Source of the DNA: a virus
Virus record (IMG/VR): IMGVR_UViG_3300032087_002569
Location: 1 to 20,179 of that record
DNA: 20,179 bases
Reading direction: 5' to 3' (one strand)
The position numbers and the translations under genes were made by a program. The notes under the pieces are model-generated. The model had not been told where the DNA came from. It did no database searches and saw nothing but the letters and a program-made list of their open reading frames with translations. Positions 1 through 7,731 of the stretch are shown here, in pieces. The first letter of the stretch is position 1. Every line of letters starts with the position of its first letter.

Positions 1-1
1 T

Positions 2-514
2 AACCTTTAGTTTGCTAAATTCGTAGAAGTCCTCCCCATTACTTCCAAATCCTGTGAGTTTGTTCACAAATGTAAATCCAAGCCACTTTAGCCATTGGAT
101 GTGGACGGTATTATCGCAGTGAACAATGTTCAACAATAAATCGTGGTTTTTGTGTAACTGATCCACCCAGTGTTTAGAGTGACGGCACAAGGTGTATTTG
201 ATTTCCCTTATCATTGGCGAAGATAAAAGCCCGATAGCAGCCACGTTAGGGCATATCTCCTTAGTCCCAAAGATAGCCACAGGGTGATTGTTTTTGCTTA
301 CGGTAAAGCTCAGGTCAGCCTCCATAACGTGCCTCTGGAGAACCACTGACATAGCTACATCGTTACCAAGCAAGGCTCTCATCTCATTAACATCCTCCAC
401 CCTAAGCTCTTTCGCCACCTGCAAAGCATCCGCCTGAGTAGCAGGTTTAACCTTAACTCCTGAGCTATAACGGATGGGTTCATCCTTAATTATATCTGCG
501 GTTCCGCACAGCAT
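2..514 (-). CDS. internal virion protein A-like (T7 gp13-like), 3' end outside window
   Basis: An open frame from an ATG at 514 runs off the left edge of the window, giving at least 171 residues starting MLCGTADIIKDEP. The later part reads HPVAIFGTKEICPNVAAIGL, then CRHSKHWVDQLHKNHDLLLN and CDNTVHIQWLKWLGFTFVNK. This matches the T7 gp13 family (T7 has VGNTSHIRFLKTIGAVF at the same place), which has a GNAT acetyltransferase-like fold and is needed for virion assembly. Acetyltransferase activity is not known for gp13. The frame overlaps the gp12-like gene by 29 bases. The start has a modest GAAG site 6 bases upstream and is the only in-frame ATG before the conserved region. Its position right after gp12 agrees with T7 order. 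Confidence 0.85.
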   Translation of the reverse strand, partial: MLCGTADIIKDEPIRYSSGVKVKPATQADALQVAKELRVEDVNEMRALLGNDVAMSVVLQRHVMEADLSFTVSKNNHPVAIFGTKEICPNVAAIGLLSSPMIREIKYTLCRHSKHWVDQLHKNHDLLLNIVHCDNTVHIQWLKWLGFTFVNKLTGFGSNGEDFYEFSKLKV

Positions 515-2894
515 AGATCGCTTCAAATTCCAAAGATACGAGGGACGAGGGGAAAGGTGAGTCGTTAAGAACGGAGATATTAACTTGGTCGTTTTTCGCG
601 TATACGGGAAAACGGAAAACCCCATCTTGGATAGAATCAGTTTGACTGCCCAAGACGGCAGTTCCGGTTCCGATGGATCGTCCGTTGTAGACATAATCAA
701 AAGTGTCTCTGTTTTCAGGAGTCACCTGAACCTTAAAGTATCGACTATCGTTGAACACCAGTACCCCGTGCCTTAGCTGGTAGCGACCCTGAGCCACCAT
801 AGTCTGTCCTCTGCCACTGGCACTAGGTGCGCGGAGCTGAGGCCGAGAGACATCATAGGTCATGGTATAGGGAACCCCGATGAACACTGGTTGGTTGGTG
901 TAGTTCCCATTGACCACTAAGGAAGTGCCCGACTTAGAATCCACATCCAGCAGAACGCCCTCTGGCAGCTTCCGCTCTACGGTTCCCTGAGGGTTAGTCC
1001 CAATAACATTCTGGTTACTCCCTGCATCTGCATGAGGCCGGGACACAATCTGGATTGTATCGTTGTCTACGTTGTAAGGGCTAGTAAACGTAGTGGTGTC
1101 ATCAGCGGAGCTGTAGGTTCCCCCAGATAGCTCTGCTCGGCGGTCTAGCAGAGTCACATACTCACTACCAGTGTCCTGCTGACCTGCCTCAATATCCATC
1201 GACTCCAGATAAACACCATCACTGCGCTCGATCACCACATACAAAGTGGAGTCAATGAAGTCGGTGTTTAAGACAGTTGTTCCAGAGCCGAAGTCGAACT
1301 TAAACCAAGCTGATTGGAGTTTGTCAGAGCCGTTAAAAAAGTATTTGTAGACGTAGACTCCATTAGTGAAGCCATCGGTCTGTGCAACAAGGATTTGCTC
1401 ATTATCCGCAGCCGTGATCTGGGTCAGGTTTCCGCTGAGATACTTAGGAACTTGGGCAGTTATGTCAGCCCCATCGAAGAACTGGGTGTCAGGGTTAATA
1501 AAATACTCCTGAACACCACTGAACTCATTGCGCGGAAACCCAAAGTATACGTTTCTACCCACTGCTACAGGGTCAGCCGTAGTGGAGACTGTGTAAGCTG
1601 TGGACTGCTGGATTGACACGGTTTTAGGCGTGAGAAGGTCAGCAGCCTGTAGAGTGAACTGAGTCTGGTCAGCAAACAGCACAAGGCGGTCATAGAAAGG
1701 AACCGCAGCAAACAACACGCTAACCTTGGTCGAACTCGTACCAATATCAATCATGTCCGAGTCAAGGAGCTGTGTGACTGTAGTGCGCCAGAAGTTAAAG
1801 TATTCGGAGGCTTCGCTAAAGATGACATTCTCATCCGCTACAAAACCAAGACGGTTCTTAAAGAAGAATACGTCTTTGATTTTCTTCCCTACAAAGGAAG
1901 CTGTGGGGTTGGTATCATCATCCCCTACCAAGCGGTAGGCCCAAGTAGCTTGCTCAAAAGTAAACGTCCCGTCTGCATTACGGACAAGCTGGTGAGGCAT
2001 CAGAGTAGCATCATACTCCTTATCAATGCCCGGAGCTGCTGTTTCCTCCCACTGACCTGAGCCTCCGGTTCCATCGTCAGCTACAAACTTAACCCAGTAT
2101 TCGTCTCCAGCCTCCTCTGGGTCTCCTACTACCTTAATGATGTAGCCGTGCTTATGCTCAACAGGGAGGTCAGCAAAGTTCTGCACTGACCCAGTGACGT
2201 TCTTAATGAAGTCTCCAGCTTTTGAGTCCTCTACTGAGCAAGTAAAGGCAGCAGCGTCATTGCGAACGATATGTAGCGTAGCTCCGTATTCTGTAACGGT
2301 GTAGGTTCCTGAGGGAATGTTTCCAGCTAAGTTACCCGCAATGTAAGTCGGCTGAGTGTGTTGTGCGCTAGACGACCCTGCGGTGTAGCTATAAGCAGTG
2401 CCGTCTAATACGACCTTGTAAGTCACTTCATAGTCACCCTGAGAAATAAACACAGAGGCTTCTTCGCCTTGCGTAGTTGTCTGAGCTGAACCTACAGCTA
2501 CCGTCTTGGTCTTATTAAGGACAAACGTGTAGTCAGCTACGGTCAGGCACTTGATGTCTGAGTTAGGGGTGGTGGTTGTTATGTATCCTACCCCGTCAGG
2601 AGTGGTTACAGTTTTCTCAGTCCCGTTAATGTCAAAAACCTTGACTGAGTTGTTCTGAAAGATAACCACATACCTCTCATTTAAGTCCCTGTTAATAGTG
2701 TGGACTTTGGTATCCCCTACGCTCCCCGAGATAAGCTGAGAGATGTGCTTGAGGGGAGGACGTTTAATAAGCCCCTCCACCAAAGAACTGTACCCATTGA
2801 TCTGTTCTTCAGATTGAGAACCATACCGGAGTCCATCAGCTTGCTGACTAACACCAGATACTAGGTTCGGGATGGAGGTGGATATTAAGGACAT
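486..2894 (-). CDS. tail tubular protein B / nozzle (T7 gp12-like)
   Basis: An 802-residue tail protein (T7 gp12 is 794 aa) that forms the hexameric nozzle of the short tail. The N-terminus TSIPNLVSGVSQQADGLRYG followed by EEQINGYSSLVEGLIKRPP is the family signature. The central segments KNRLGFVADENVIFSEASEY and FNFWRTTVTQLLDSDMIDIG and the C-terminal GRYQLRHGVLVFNDSRYFKV segment also fit. The start overlaps the gp11-like stop by one base (TAATG). The C-terminus (AVRNRRYN) overlaps the gp13-like gene by 29 bases in another frame. Nothing unusual is seen in its length or composition. Confidence 0.96.
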   Translation of the reverse strand: MSLISTSIPNLVSGVSQQADGLRYGSQSEEQINGYSSLVEGLIKRPPLKHISQLISGSVGDTKVHTINRDLNERYVVIFQNNSVKVFDINGTEKTVTTPDGVGYITTTTPNSDIKCLTVADYTFVLNKTKTVAVGSAQTTTQGEEASVFISQGDYEVTYKVVLDGTAYSYTAGSSSAQHTQPTYIAGNLAGNIPSGTYTVTEYGATLHIVRNDAAAFTCSVEDSKAGDFIKNVTGSVQNFADLPVEHKHGYIIKVVGDPEEAGDEYWVKFVADDGTGGSGQWEETAAPGIDKEYDATLMPHQLVRNADGTFTFEQATWAYRLVGDDDTNPTASFVGKKIKDVFFFKNRLGFVADENVIFSEASEYFNFWRTTVTQLLDSDMIDIGTSSTKVSVLFAAVPFYDRLVLFADQTQFTLQAADLLTPKTVSIQQSTAYTVSTTADPVAVGRNVYFGFPRNEFSGVQEYFINPDTQFFDGADITAQVPKYLSGNLTQITAADNEQILVAQTDGFTNGVYVYKYFFNGSDKLQSAWFKFDFGSGTTVLNTDFIDSTLYVVIERSDGVYLESMDIEAGQQDTGSEYVTLLDRRAELSGGTYSSADDTTTFTSPYNVDNDTIQIVSRPHADAGSNQNVIGTNPQGTVERKLPEGVLLDVDSKSGTSLVVNGNYTNQPVFIGVPYTMTYDVSRPQLRAPSASGRGQTMVAQGRYQLRHGVLVFNDSRYFKVQVTPENRDTFDYVYNGRSIGTGTAVLGSQTDSIQDGVFRFPVYAKNDQVNISVLNDSPFPSSLVSLEFEAIYAVRNRRYN

Positions 2895-3472
2895 TAGCGA
2901 TTGATGACGTTGTAGGCGTCCAGATTATCAAAGATGGTATAATCGGCGGTTTCATCATCGTAGTCCTTTAGAGTGGCTAGAGCGGTAGCTTCGTCAGCCG
3001 CCAGCACCCTCAATAGGTCTTGAGAACCCACCACACGGTCTTGGAAAATGCGACTAGCCCGAACAGTAATGTAGTTGCGAGCAGGTTGGGGAAGGTTAGT
3101 AAACTCAAGAAGAAGGACGATTTCCCCCTTCAGGTCTTGTGTAAATACAAATGAATGTTCTTTGCGGTCATACATTTTGTTCCCGCGCTGAACAACGTCT
3201 AAAGTCGGATACAGCTCCGTCTTGATGTCGAACCGAACAGCCGTAGCAGGTAGGTTGATGTGGCCATTACCGTCTTTAGTGATGGTATATTCAGGCTCAG
3301 TGTTAAAGTGCCACCCTCGGGACTGCACATCCCGGCTCACTTCATCAAGGATTTGCTTGGCTACCCGAGCGTCTGCTGTAGTCGCTGTATCGAGCTGATT
3401 GATCGGGGCTTCCCCAATCGCAGACAGCATTTGGTTAACGGCTTCGAGTTCGGTGCTTAGTGTAAGACTCAT
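2894..3472 (-). CDS. tail tubular protein A (T7 gp11-like)
   Basis: A 192-residue protein (T7 gp11 is 196 aa) that forms the adaptor ring under the portal. Typical features are the start SLTLSTELEAVNQMLSAIGE followed by APINQLD, then a conserved VQSRGWHFNTEP segment, RNYITVRASRIFQDRVVGS, and LATLKDYDDETADYTIFDN at the C-terminus. The ribosome-binding site is poor (AAAGTTGAAAT), which with the upstream terminator suggests modest expression. The stop and the next start share an A in TAATG, so tail protein B is probably coupled to it. Confidence 0.95.
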   Translation of the reverse strand: MSLTLSTELEAVNQMLSAIGEAPINQLDTATTADARVAKQILDEVSRDVQSRGWHFNTEPEYTITKDGNGHINLPATAVRFDIKTELYPTLDVVQRGNKMYDRKEHSFVFTQDLKGEIVLLLEFTNLPQPARNYITVRASRIFQDRVVGSQDLLRVLAADEATALATLKDYDDETADYTIFDNLDAYNVINR

Positions 3473-3493
3473 ATTTCAACTTTAAACTACGCT

Positions 3494-3580
3494 AAAAAGA
3501 GGGGGCTGCAAGCTAAGATTGGGGAAGGAGCGGGATGAGGGCTTCCCGAAAACCCATCCAGATAACTTGCAACCCCCTTG
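3494..3580 (-). terminator. intrinsic terminator after the capsid gene (T7 T-phi position)
   Basis: On the minus strand AGGGGGTTGCAAG (3578-3566) pairs with CTTGCAGCCCCCT (3512-3500), a 13-bp stem with one mismatch, followed by CTTTTT (3499-3494). The long loop contains a second hairpin, GGGAAG/CTTCCC. The location between capsid and tail tubular protein A is where T7 has its late terminator, so it should reduce tail gene expression relative to capsid. Confidence 0.85.
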
Positions 3581-3584
3581 CTAA

Positions 3585-4538
3585 TTAGACGTTACGGATT
3601 TCCACAGCGCACTCCGGGCGGAGGATGCCGTGACCCATAGCGTAACGGGCAACAAACAAGCTACCTTGGAACTCAATCTTCCGCTCAGATTCGAGCTTCA
3701 GGTCGAGCAGCTTCACAGTACCCACCGCGCCCTTTTGGAAGGCGAGGATTTTGGTATTGCTGAAGTCACCATCGTAGGTGTTGTTTGCACCAGTTTCAGC
3801 CGAGATGTTGGAGCTAGGCAGGTTGTTGCTGGCAATGACACGCATACCAGCCACTTTAACCACTTCGCCTTCAACATAGCTACCCACAGCGTTAGCATTG
3901 CCAACGGCAGCGAGGTGCTGCACCAGCAGGTAGTATTCGGTTGGAGCCATCACCGCAAAACGGTCATTGCTCGGAACATCCTTCTCATCGAGAAGCTCGG
4001 CAGCATCGTAGATAGCGTCAGCAATCTCCGAACCAGTGTCCAGACCAGCAGCACCCTTATCGAGCTGCGCACCACCATTACCACCAGTGATGGTAGCGGA
4101 GGCGCGGGCTGCAAGAGCAACAACCTGAGCAACGGTTTGGTCATGCTTCTTAGCCAACGCACGGCCCAACTCAGTCGTGTAGATAGAGCGGACATCGTAG
4201 TGATTCATGGCTTCATCCAGCTCATAAATCATGGTGTTAGCGGTAAGCATCGAGTCGATGTTGATGACCTTCTCGTTAGCTTTGATCTGAGACAGGTAGC
4301 TATTGCCGCTGTCCAAGATGTTCTCACCCGCAACGTGGTAAGCAGCCGAGGCCACGCCAGTTACAGGGAATTGGGCCGACTTGCCCTGAGAAATAGTACG
4401 CACGACGTGAAGAGGCTTGAACACGTTTTCGGTTTCAAACGTGGTCAGCACTTCGCCAGCGAACTGTTTCAGGAACAAGGCGGTGTTAGAGCCAGACGCA
4501 TTGATCTGACCTAAACGTGAGGGAGTAGTAGAACTCAT
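3585..4538 (-). CDS. major capsid protein (T7 gp10-like)
   Basis: A 317-residue HK97-fold capsid protein (T7 gp10A is 345 aa). Conserved T7-like segments run along the length: ALFLKQFAGEVLTTFE, TISQGKSAQFPVTGVASAAY, ANEKVINIDSMLTANTMIYE, LDEAMNHYDVRS, the central GMRVIASNNLP, and near the end GAVGTVKLLDLKLESERKIE and ARYAMGHGILRPECAVEIR. It builds the icosahedral head together with the scaffold. It has its own leader with a promoter-like site and a good ribosome-binding site, and is followed at once by a strong terminator, as expected for the most abundant late protein. No slippery sequence or extended minor form like T7 gp10B is apparent, since the terminator follows the stop within about 10 bases. 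Confidence 0.97.
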   Translation of the reverse strand: MSSTTPSRLGQINASGSNTALFLKQFAGEVLTTFETENVFKPLHVVRTISQGKSAQFPVTGVASAAYHVAGENILDSGNSYLSQIKANEKVINIDSMLTANTMIYELDEAMNHYDVRSIYTTELGRALAKKHDQTVAQVVALAARASATITGGNGGAQLDKGAAGLDTGSEIADAIYDAAELLDEKDVPSNDRFAVMAPTEYYLLVQHLAAVGNANAVGSYVEGEVVKVAGMRVIASNNLPSSNISAETGANNTYDGDFSNTKILAFQKGAVGTVKLLDLKLESERKIEFQGSLFVARYAMGHGILRPECAVEIRNV

Positions 4539-4745
4539 TCTCGTTTCCTTTGTTCAGTTTTTCAGTTGTAAATGTCCACAAGCACCCGCTTGCAGAGCTG
4601 GTTACTGCTGGTCACATCGTCTTTTAGCCGACTCCAGACAACGATTATCCGCCGTAACGGGTCGAAGGGCGTTCAGAACTAGCAGTTCGATATGCCTTGC
4701 TTAGTAATCCTAGTAGTTAACTAGAATTAAGTTACCATTAAAGTC
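4539..4745 (-). other. capsid 5' leader, non-coding, partly structured
   Basis: About 207 bases without a convincing ORF. Small inverted repeats are visible on the minus strand: CTAGTTAACTACTAG-type around 4710-4724 and GAACT-GCT-AGTTC around 4676-4688. The part next to the capsid ends in AAAGGAAACGAGA, a good ribosome-binding site for the capsid ATG. In T7 the equivalent leader holds a promoter and an RNase III site; similar processing is possible here but not shown. Confidence 0.4.
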
Positions 4746-4761
4746 AATCCATTTGTGGATT
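4746..4761 (-). promoter_or_regulatory. candidate phage promoter upstream of the capsid gene
   Basis: On the minus strand AATCCACAAATGGATT follows an A-rich flank and matches the site ahead of the RNA polymerase gene (17081-17096) at 15 of 16 positions from ATCCAC through GGATT. CACAAATGGA resembles a T3/T7 promoter core (CACTAAAGGG), with a predicted start at G 4750 and a 212-base leader before the capsid ATG. T7's strongest promoter (phi10) occupies the same place. The site is also a near-perfect inverted repeat (AATCCA-TTTG-TGGATT on the plus strand), so other roles remain possible. Confidence 0.45.
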
Positions 4762-4972
4762 ATTTTTGAGACTCGATTTGTTGTTCGAGTTTATTGATGT
4801 AAAGACCTAGTGCTTGTACGAAGGCGGCACCCTCTTCAGATTCCACTGCCATCTCCATGCCTATCGGATGCTGCTCCGCTATCTCCCTGAACCCGTCCAA
4901 CTTCACGCTCACGCCGCAGCCTCCGCTCACGAGCAGCAGCAATAAGATCAATGATAGCTTTATCTTTCTCAT
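4760..4972 (-). CDS. putative small lipoprotein (o-spanin-like candidate)
   Basis: A 70-residue protein starting MRKIKLSLILLLLLVSGGCG: a basic start, a hydrophobic core and a cysteine at position 19, as in a type II signal peptide, although the lipobox (SGGC) lacks the usual Leu at -3. The mature part is about 52 residues and ends in an amphipathic helix (about residues 50-70, with KLEQQIESQK). It overlaps the preceding gene by 137 bases in another frame. The ATG at 4972 is preferred; a GTG seven codons upstream would dilute the signal peptide. Position after the holin-like gene suggests an outer-membrane spanin, but it lacks the proline-rich character of Rz1. The TAA stop overlaps the promoter-like motif at 4746-4761. 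Confidence 0.6.
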   Translation of the reverse strand: MRKIKLSLILLLLLVSGGCGVSVKLDGFREIAEQHPIGMEMAVESEEGAAFVQALGLYINKLEQQIESQK

Positions 4973-5078
4973 CTTTTCTTTGTTGAGCAGCACGGGCTGT
5001 TTGAATATCCCCTAACCGCTCCAGTGCCTCCAAAATTTTTGGCACAGCACGAAGAGCGGCTAGGAGTTCTGTAATCAT
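4836..5078 (-). CDS. unknown 80-aa helical protein in the lysis cluster
   Basis: An 80-residue protein: an amphipathic helix (MITELLAALRAVPKILEALE), a charged Lys/Asp/Gln-rich probable coiled coil (about residues 25-60), and a polar Gly/Asp-rich tail. It has no transmembrane segment. It starts on ATGA with the holin-like gene, and its last 46 codons overlap, in another frame, the first part of the lipoprotein gene. Because the holin, this gene and the lipoprotein form a tight cluster, a lysis role is likely. The nested layout recalls Rz/Rz1 spanins, but the missing N-terminal membrane anchor argues against a classic i-spanin. An N-terminal amphipathic helix lying on the membrane is an alternative anchor. 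Confidence 0.6.
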   Translation of the reverse strand: MITELLAALRAVPKILEALERLGDIQTARAAQQRKDEKDKAIIDLIAAARERRLRREREVGRVQGDSGAASDRHGDGSGI

Positions 5079-5281
5079 TTCTTCTCAATTTCAGCAGCTT
5101 TGACCGCCCCTCTGGAATTGGAGTATCCAAGAGCTGCCAAGGCACTAGCAACGAAGGCCACTGATTTTTCAATACCTGAGGTTCCGGTCTCAGCGATTAC
5201 ACCGCTTCCATAGGCCAATCCTATTAGAACTGCTATTGTAGAGAGCCAGAACTCAGTAGTTTTATATCCGGGTTTGTCCAT
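5075..5281 (-). CDS. putative holin, two membrane segments
   Basis: A 68-residue protein with two hydrophobic segments (about residues 11-30 and 40-54) separated by a short polar turn, a charged N-terminus (MDKPGYKTTEF) and a basic C-terminus (SRGAVKAAEIEKK). The KPGYKTTEFWL start and the LAALGYSNSRG end are typical of a small phage protein family usually annotated as holin. It would make the inner-membrane lesion that releases the endolysin. A strong ribosome-binding site (AAAGGAG) lies 5 bases upstream. Its stop overlaps the next gene as ATGA. Placing it between scaffold and capsid differs from T7, whose holin gene lies after the tail fibre gene. Confidence 0.75.
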   Translation of the reverse strand: MDKPGYKTTEFWLSTIAVLIGLAYGSGVIAETGTSGIEKSVAFVASALAALGYSNSRGAVKAAEIEKK

Positions 5282-5300
5282 TTTTTCTCCTTTGTTAGGG

Positions 5301-6086
5301 TTAATTAAGAATATCTGATACCGCTAATCGGCGTTCTATATCCTGACGGTATGCAGGGTCATTGTGGTATCGAGGGTCTCCCATAAGCTCCACCAGCTCG
5401 GCGTTGCTACGGATAGCCTTACCCTTGCCGTCACCCTTCTGACCTGTGATTAGCTTGGGAGCAGACCCTTCACCAGTGGCAGCTTGGTAGCGAGCAAACA
5501 TCCCTTGCACAGCTACCTGAGCGTCAGCCTGTGTCCCGCTCATTACAGAACGGTTATAGGCATCAAGTTCAGCCTCAGGGACGTTCTCCTTGGCCCACTC
5601 AATCATCGAGGTAAAGTTCTCTTGTCCTCCAATGGAGTCCACAACAGCCGCTTCTTCTCGGGAGTTCAGAGCCTCTTGACCAGCTATGTAGCCATCCACT
5701 AGCTCTTTGGGGTAGCCCATCTCAGCTAGTTTGTCGTAGCTCTCCTTGGTCAGCTCTCCTTGATCTTGGAGTTCTTGGGTAAATGGAGCAAACTTCTCAA
5801 ACCACTCACCACTACTTTCCTCCTCCTGCTGGGGAGCTTCTTCTTCGGCAGTCTCTGCTTCTTCTTTGGGTTGCCCTAGTTTGCTCTCTAGTTCCTTGTA
5901 GGCTGAGGCTAAATCTTCAGCACTTTGGAACTTTTCTGGAAGCCACTCAGGGCGATCAGAGGATTCAACGGCTGCTGTCTCCTCAGAAGTCGCTTCCACA
6001 GTGGCAGCGTTTTCTGGGTCAGCAGTAGGTTGATTAGGTGCTTCCGCACCGGGTATTTCCGGTTGGACTTCAACGATGTCAGACAT
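5301..6086 (-). CDS. capsid scaffolding protein (T7 gp9-like)
   Basis: A 261-residue strongly acidic protein between portal and capsid, where T7 has gp9 (307 aa). It should template procapsid assembly and then leave. The N-terminal 45 residues are Glu/Pro/Ala-rich and disordered. Then comes a conserved WLPEKFQSAEDLASAYKELE motif characteristic of T7-like scaffolds, another acidic linker, a helical central part, and a C-terminal helix DPAYRQDIERRLAVSDILN that would contact the capsid. An AAGGAG ribosome-binding site lies 4 bases before the ATG. Confidence 0.93.
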   Translation of the reverse strand: MSDIVEVQPEIPGAEAPNQPTADPENAATVEATSEETAAVESSDRPEWLPEKFQSAEDLASAYKELESKLGQPKEEAETAEEEAPQQEEESSGEWFEKFAPFTQELQDQGELTKESYDKLAEMGYPKELVDGYIAGQEALNSREEAAVVDSIGGQENFTSMIEWAKENVPEAELDAYNRSVMSGTQADAQVAVQGMFARYQAATGEGSAPKLITGQKGDGKGKAIRSNAELVELMGDPRYHNDPAYRQDIERRLAVSDILN

Positions 6087-6135
6087 GATTCTCCTTCTTG
6101 TTTAGGTTGCCCTCAAGCCCTCATTTTACTTTTTA

Positions 6136-7728
6136 TTAAGCCTGAGGAGATTCAGGTTCAGCGGGAGCTTCGCCTTGGTCGGCCATTCCCACTTCAGTAG
6201 CAGAGCGGATAGCCTGTGGCCCTAGCTTCTCAGCCATCTGGGCCATCATCATCTGCTGCTGCTGTTCTTGCATTTCCGCCTGAACGTCCTCCTGAGAGCG
6301 GATAAGCCCTTCGGTATCAATGCCAAGCGAAGTGGCTCGGCGGTTCAGGTAATCAGAAACATTCACATATTGCTGGATGGCTTCAGGGCCGAAGATTTGG
6401 CCAACACCAGCCACGAACATATCCAGCTTATTAAGATCATTACCACGGCCAAGGGCTTCTACACCTGTGACAATCATTGGCTTAACCAGCTCACCCTTAG
6501 GCAGCTTTGGAAGGCGTTTCTCTTTAGCCATTCGATCCATGATGCGAGTGACTAAAGGAAGCTGGAACTCTTGGGACAGGATAGAGTAAGCACCGCCAAG
6601 GGCTGACTCCAGCTCCTGAGCCATAAACCGGATTTCCTCAGCAGTGACTCGCTCGGCGTTCCGCTGCACGGCAGCATTCAACAGGAACGCAAAGCTAAGT
6701 CTCTGCTCGATGGCCTCAGCCACCTCCTTGGCAACCCGTAGGTCAGCATACTTTTCAAGCTGCATGACGCTCACATCACTGCTCCGACCCGAGACAAATG
6801 CCCCAGATGGGCTTTCAGCCAGAGCCTTGGCCTTGGTAGTTCCATTAGGATCAACCAAGATTTTGATGTTAGCTGAAGCTGCCGCCAGCTTGACAATGCT
6901 TTGGGTAAGGGCTTCGAGACTCTTTAGGTCTCCAAGGTACTCCTCAACCAACCCACGGCCATAGTCCTCACCGTCCACCCGACTGTACCTGAGAGCGATG
7001 TAAGGGTTATCTTCTTCCTTAAAGTATCCTTCAGTACCGGGGATAGCGTTGCCTTCTACCTCTTGCCAGACATAGAAACGGCCATCATCTTCTCGGCACA
7101 CTGCCGTGTACAGCTCAACGGTAGGCTCACTATGGCCTGACTGACGCTGTAACGCCTCCACATTTATCTGGCTCCTCACCTCTTCAGGTAGAGCAGTAGG
7201 AGAGATTGTTTCCTTGGTAGCTATGTGGAGTACATTGCCAAACGGGTCACGCTTGACGATGTAGTTCTCCAACTGGAACACACGGATGCCCCCTTCCTTG
7301 GGCGTGAACACAAGCACATTCCCACTGACCACCAAGTGCTTGAGAGCCTCGAACACGGGCACACGGAGGGCAGAAGTCTCCACCTCACGCATGACTGTAC
7401 GCTCGATTTCGGACAGAGCTTTCTCTAGTTCTGTCTTAGATTCATCATCCCCGCCCATTTCTCGCAGCTTGTACCTATCCACACTAAGCCGAAAAAACGG
7501 GGAATTAGGTGGGAATAGTGTCAATAACAGCTTAGAGGCAAGATTGTTGACACCCCTAGCTCCGATGCCTTGGTAGGGAGTCTCGTACTTAGTGGCGTAG
7601 GAGTGACCCTCTGGCGGGACAAGGGTAGGGATAGTCAACTCAGCACAGTCCCTAGCCCGTTCAAGGTAGGTCTGTCTGAGCGTTTCGCACTCACTATAGA
7701 GTGATTTAGCGGTCTTGCCGTTATACAT
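6136..7728 (-). CDS. portal / head-tail connector protein (T7 gp8-like)
   Basis: A 530-residue protein, close to T7 gp8 (536 aa). It forms the dodecameric portal through which DNA is packaged and ejected, and onto which the tail is built. The N-terminal segments LRQTYLERARDCAELTIPTL and GARGVNNLASKLLLTLFPPN are hallmarks of the T7-like connector family, as are the central YSRVDGEDYGRGLVEEYLGD and the NAERVTAEEIRFMAQELESA segments. The C-terminal region is rich in Gln/Met (EMQEQQQQMMMAQMAEKLG) and ends acidic with prolines. No strong ribosome site precedes the ATG; the start lies 3 bases after the gp7.3-like stop. A 49-base gap separates it from the scaffold gene. Confidence 0.97.
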   Translation of the reverse strand: MYNGKTAKSLYSECETLRQTYLERARDCAELTIPTLVPPEGHSYATKYETPYQGIGARGVNNLASKLLLTLFPPNSPFFRLSVDRYKLREMGGDDESKTELEKALSEIERTVMREVETSALRVPVFEALKHLVVSGNVLVFTPKEGGIRVFQLENYIVKRDPFGNVLHIATKETISPTALPEEVRSQINVEALQRQSGHSEPTVELYTAVCREDDGRFYVWQEVEGNAIPGTEGYFKEEDNPYIALRYSRVDGEDYGRGLVEEYLGDLKSLEALTQSIVKLAAASANIKILVDPNGTTKAKALAESPSGAFVSGRSSDVSVMQLEKYADLRVAKEVAEAIEQRLSFAFLLNAAVQRNAERVTAEEIRFMAQELESALGGAYSILSQEFQLPLVTRIMDRMAKEKRLPKLPKGELVKPMIVTGVEALGRGNDLNKLDMFVAGVGQIFGPEAIQQYVNVSDYLNRRATSLGIDTEGLIRSQEDVQAEMQEQQQQMMMAQMAEKLGPQAIRSATEVGMADQGEAPAEPESPQA

Positions 7729-7731
7729 AGG

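Noticed and set aside
3630-4514. Long plus-strand open frame of 294 codons antisense to the capsid gene
   Set aside because: The capsid frame is unmistakable by homology. The antisense frame has no ribosome site or recognisable product and reflects codon bias of the capsid gene.
4760-5078. Naming the overlapping pair Rz and Rz1
   Set aside because: The first protein lacks an N-terminal membrane anchor and the lipoprotein is not proline-rich, so only a lysis-related or spanin-like suggestion is justified.
6831-6860. TCCATTAGG inside the portal gene and TCCATTTGG inside DNA polymerase (near 11110) as further promoter copies
   Set aside because: They match only half of the palindrome and are explained by conserved protein sequence.
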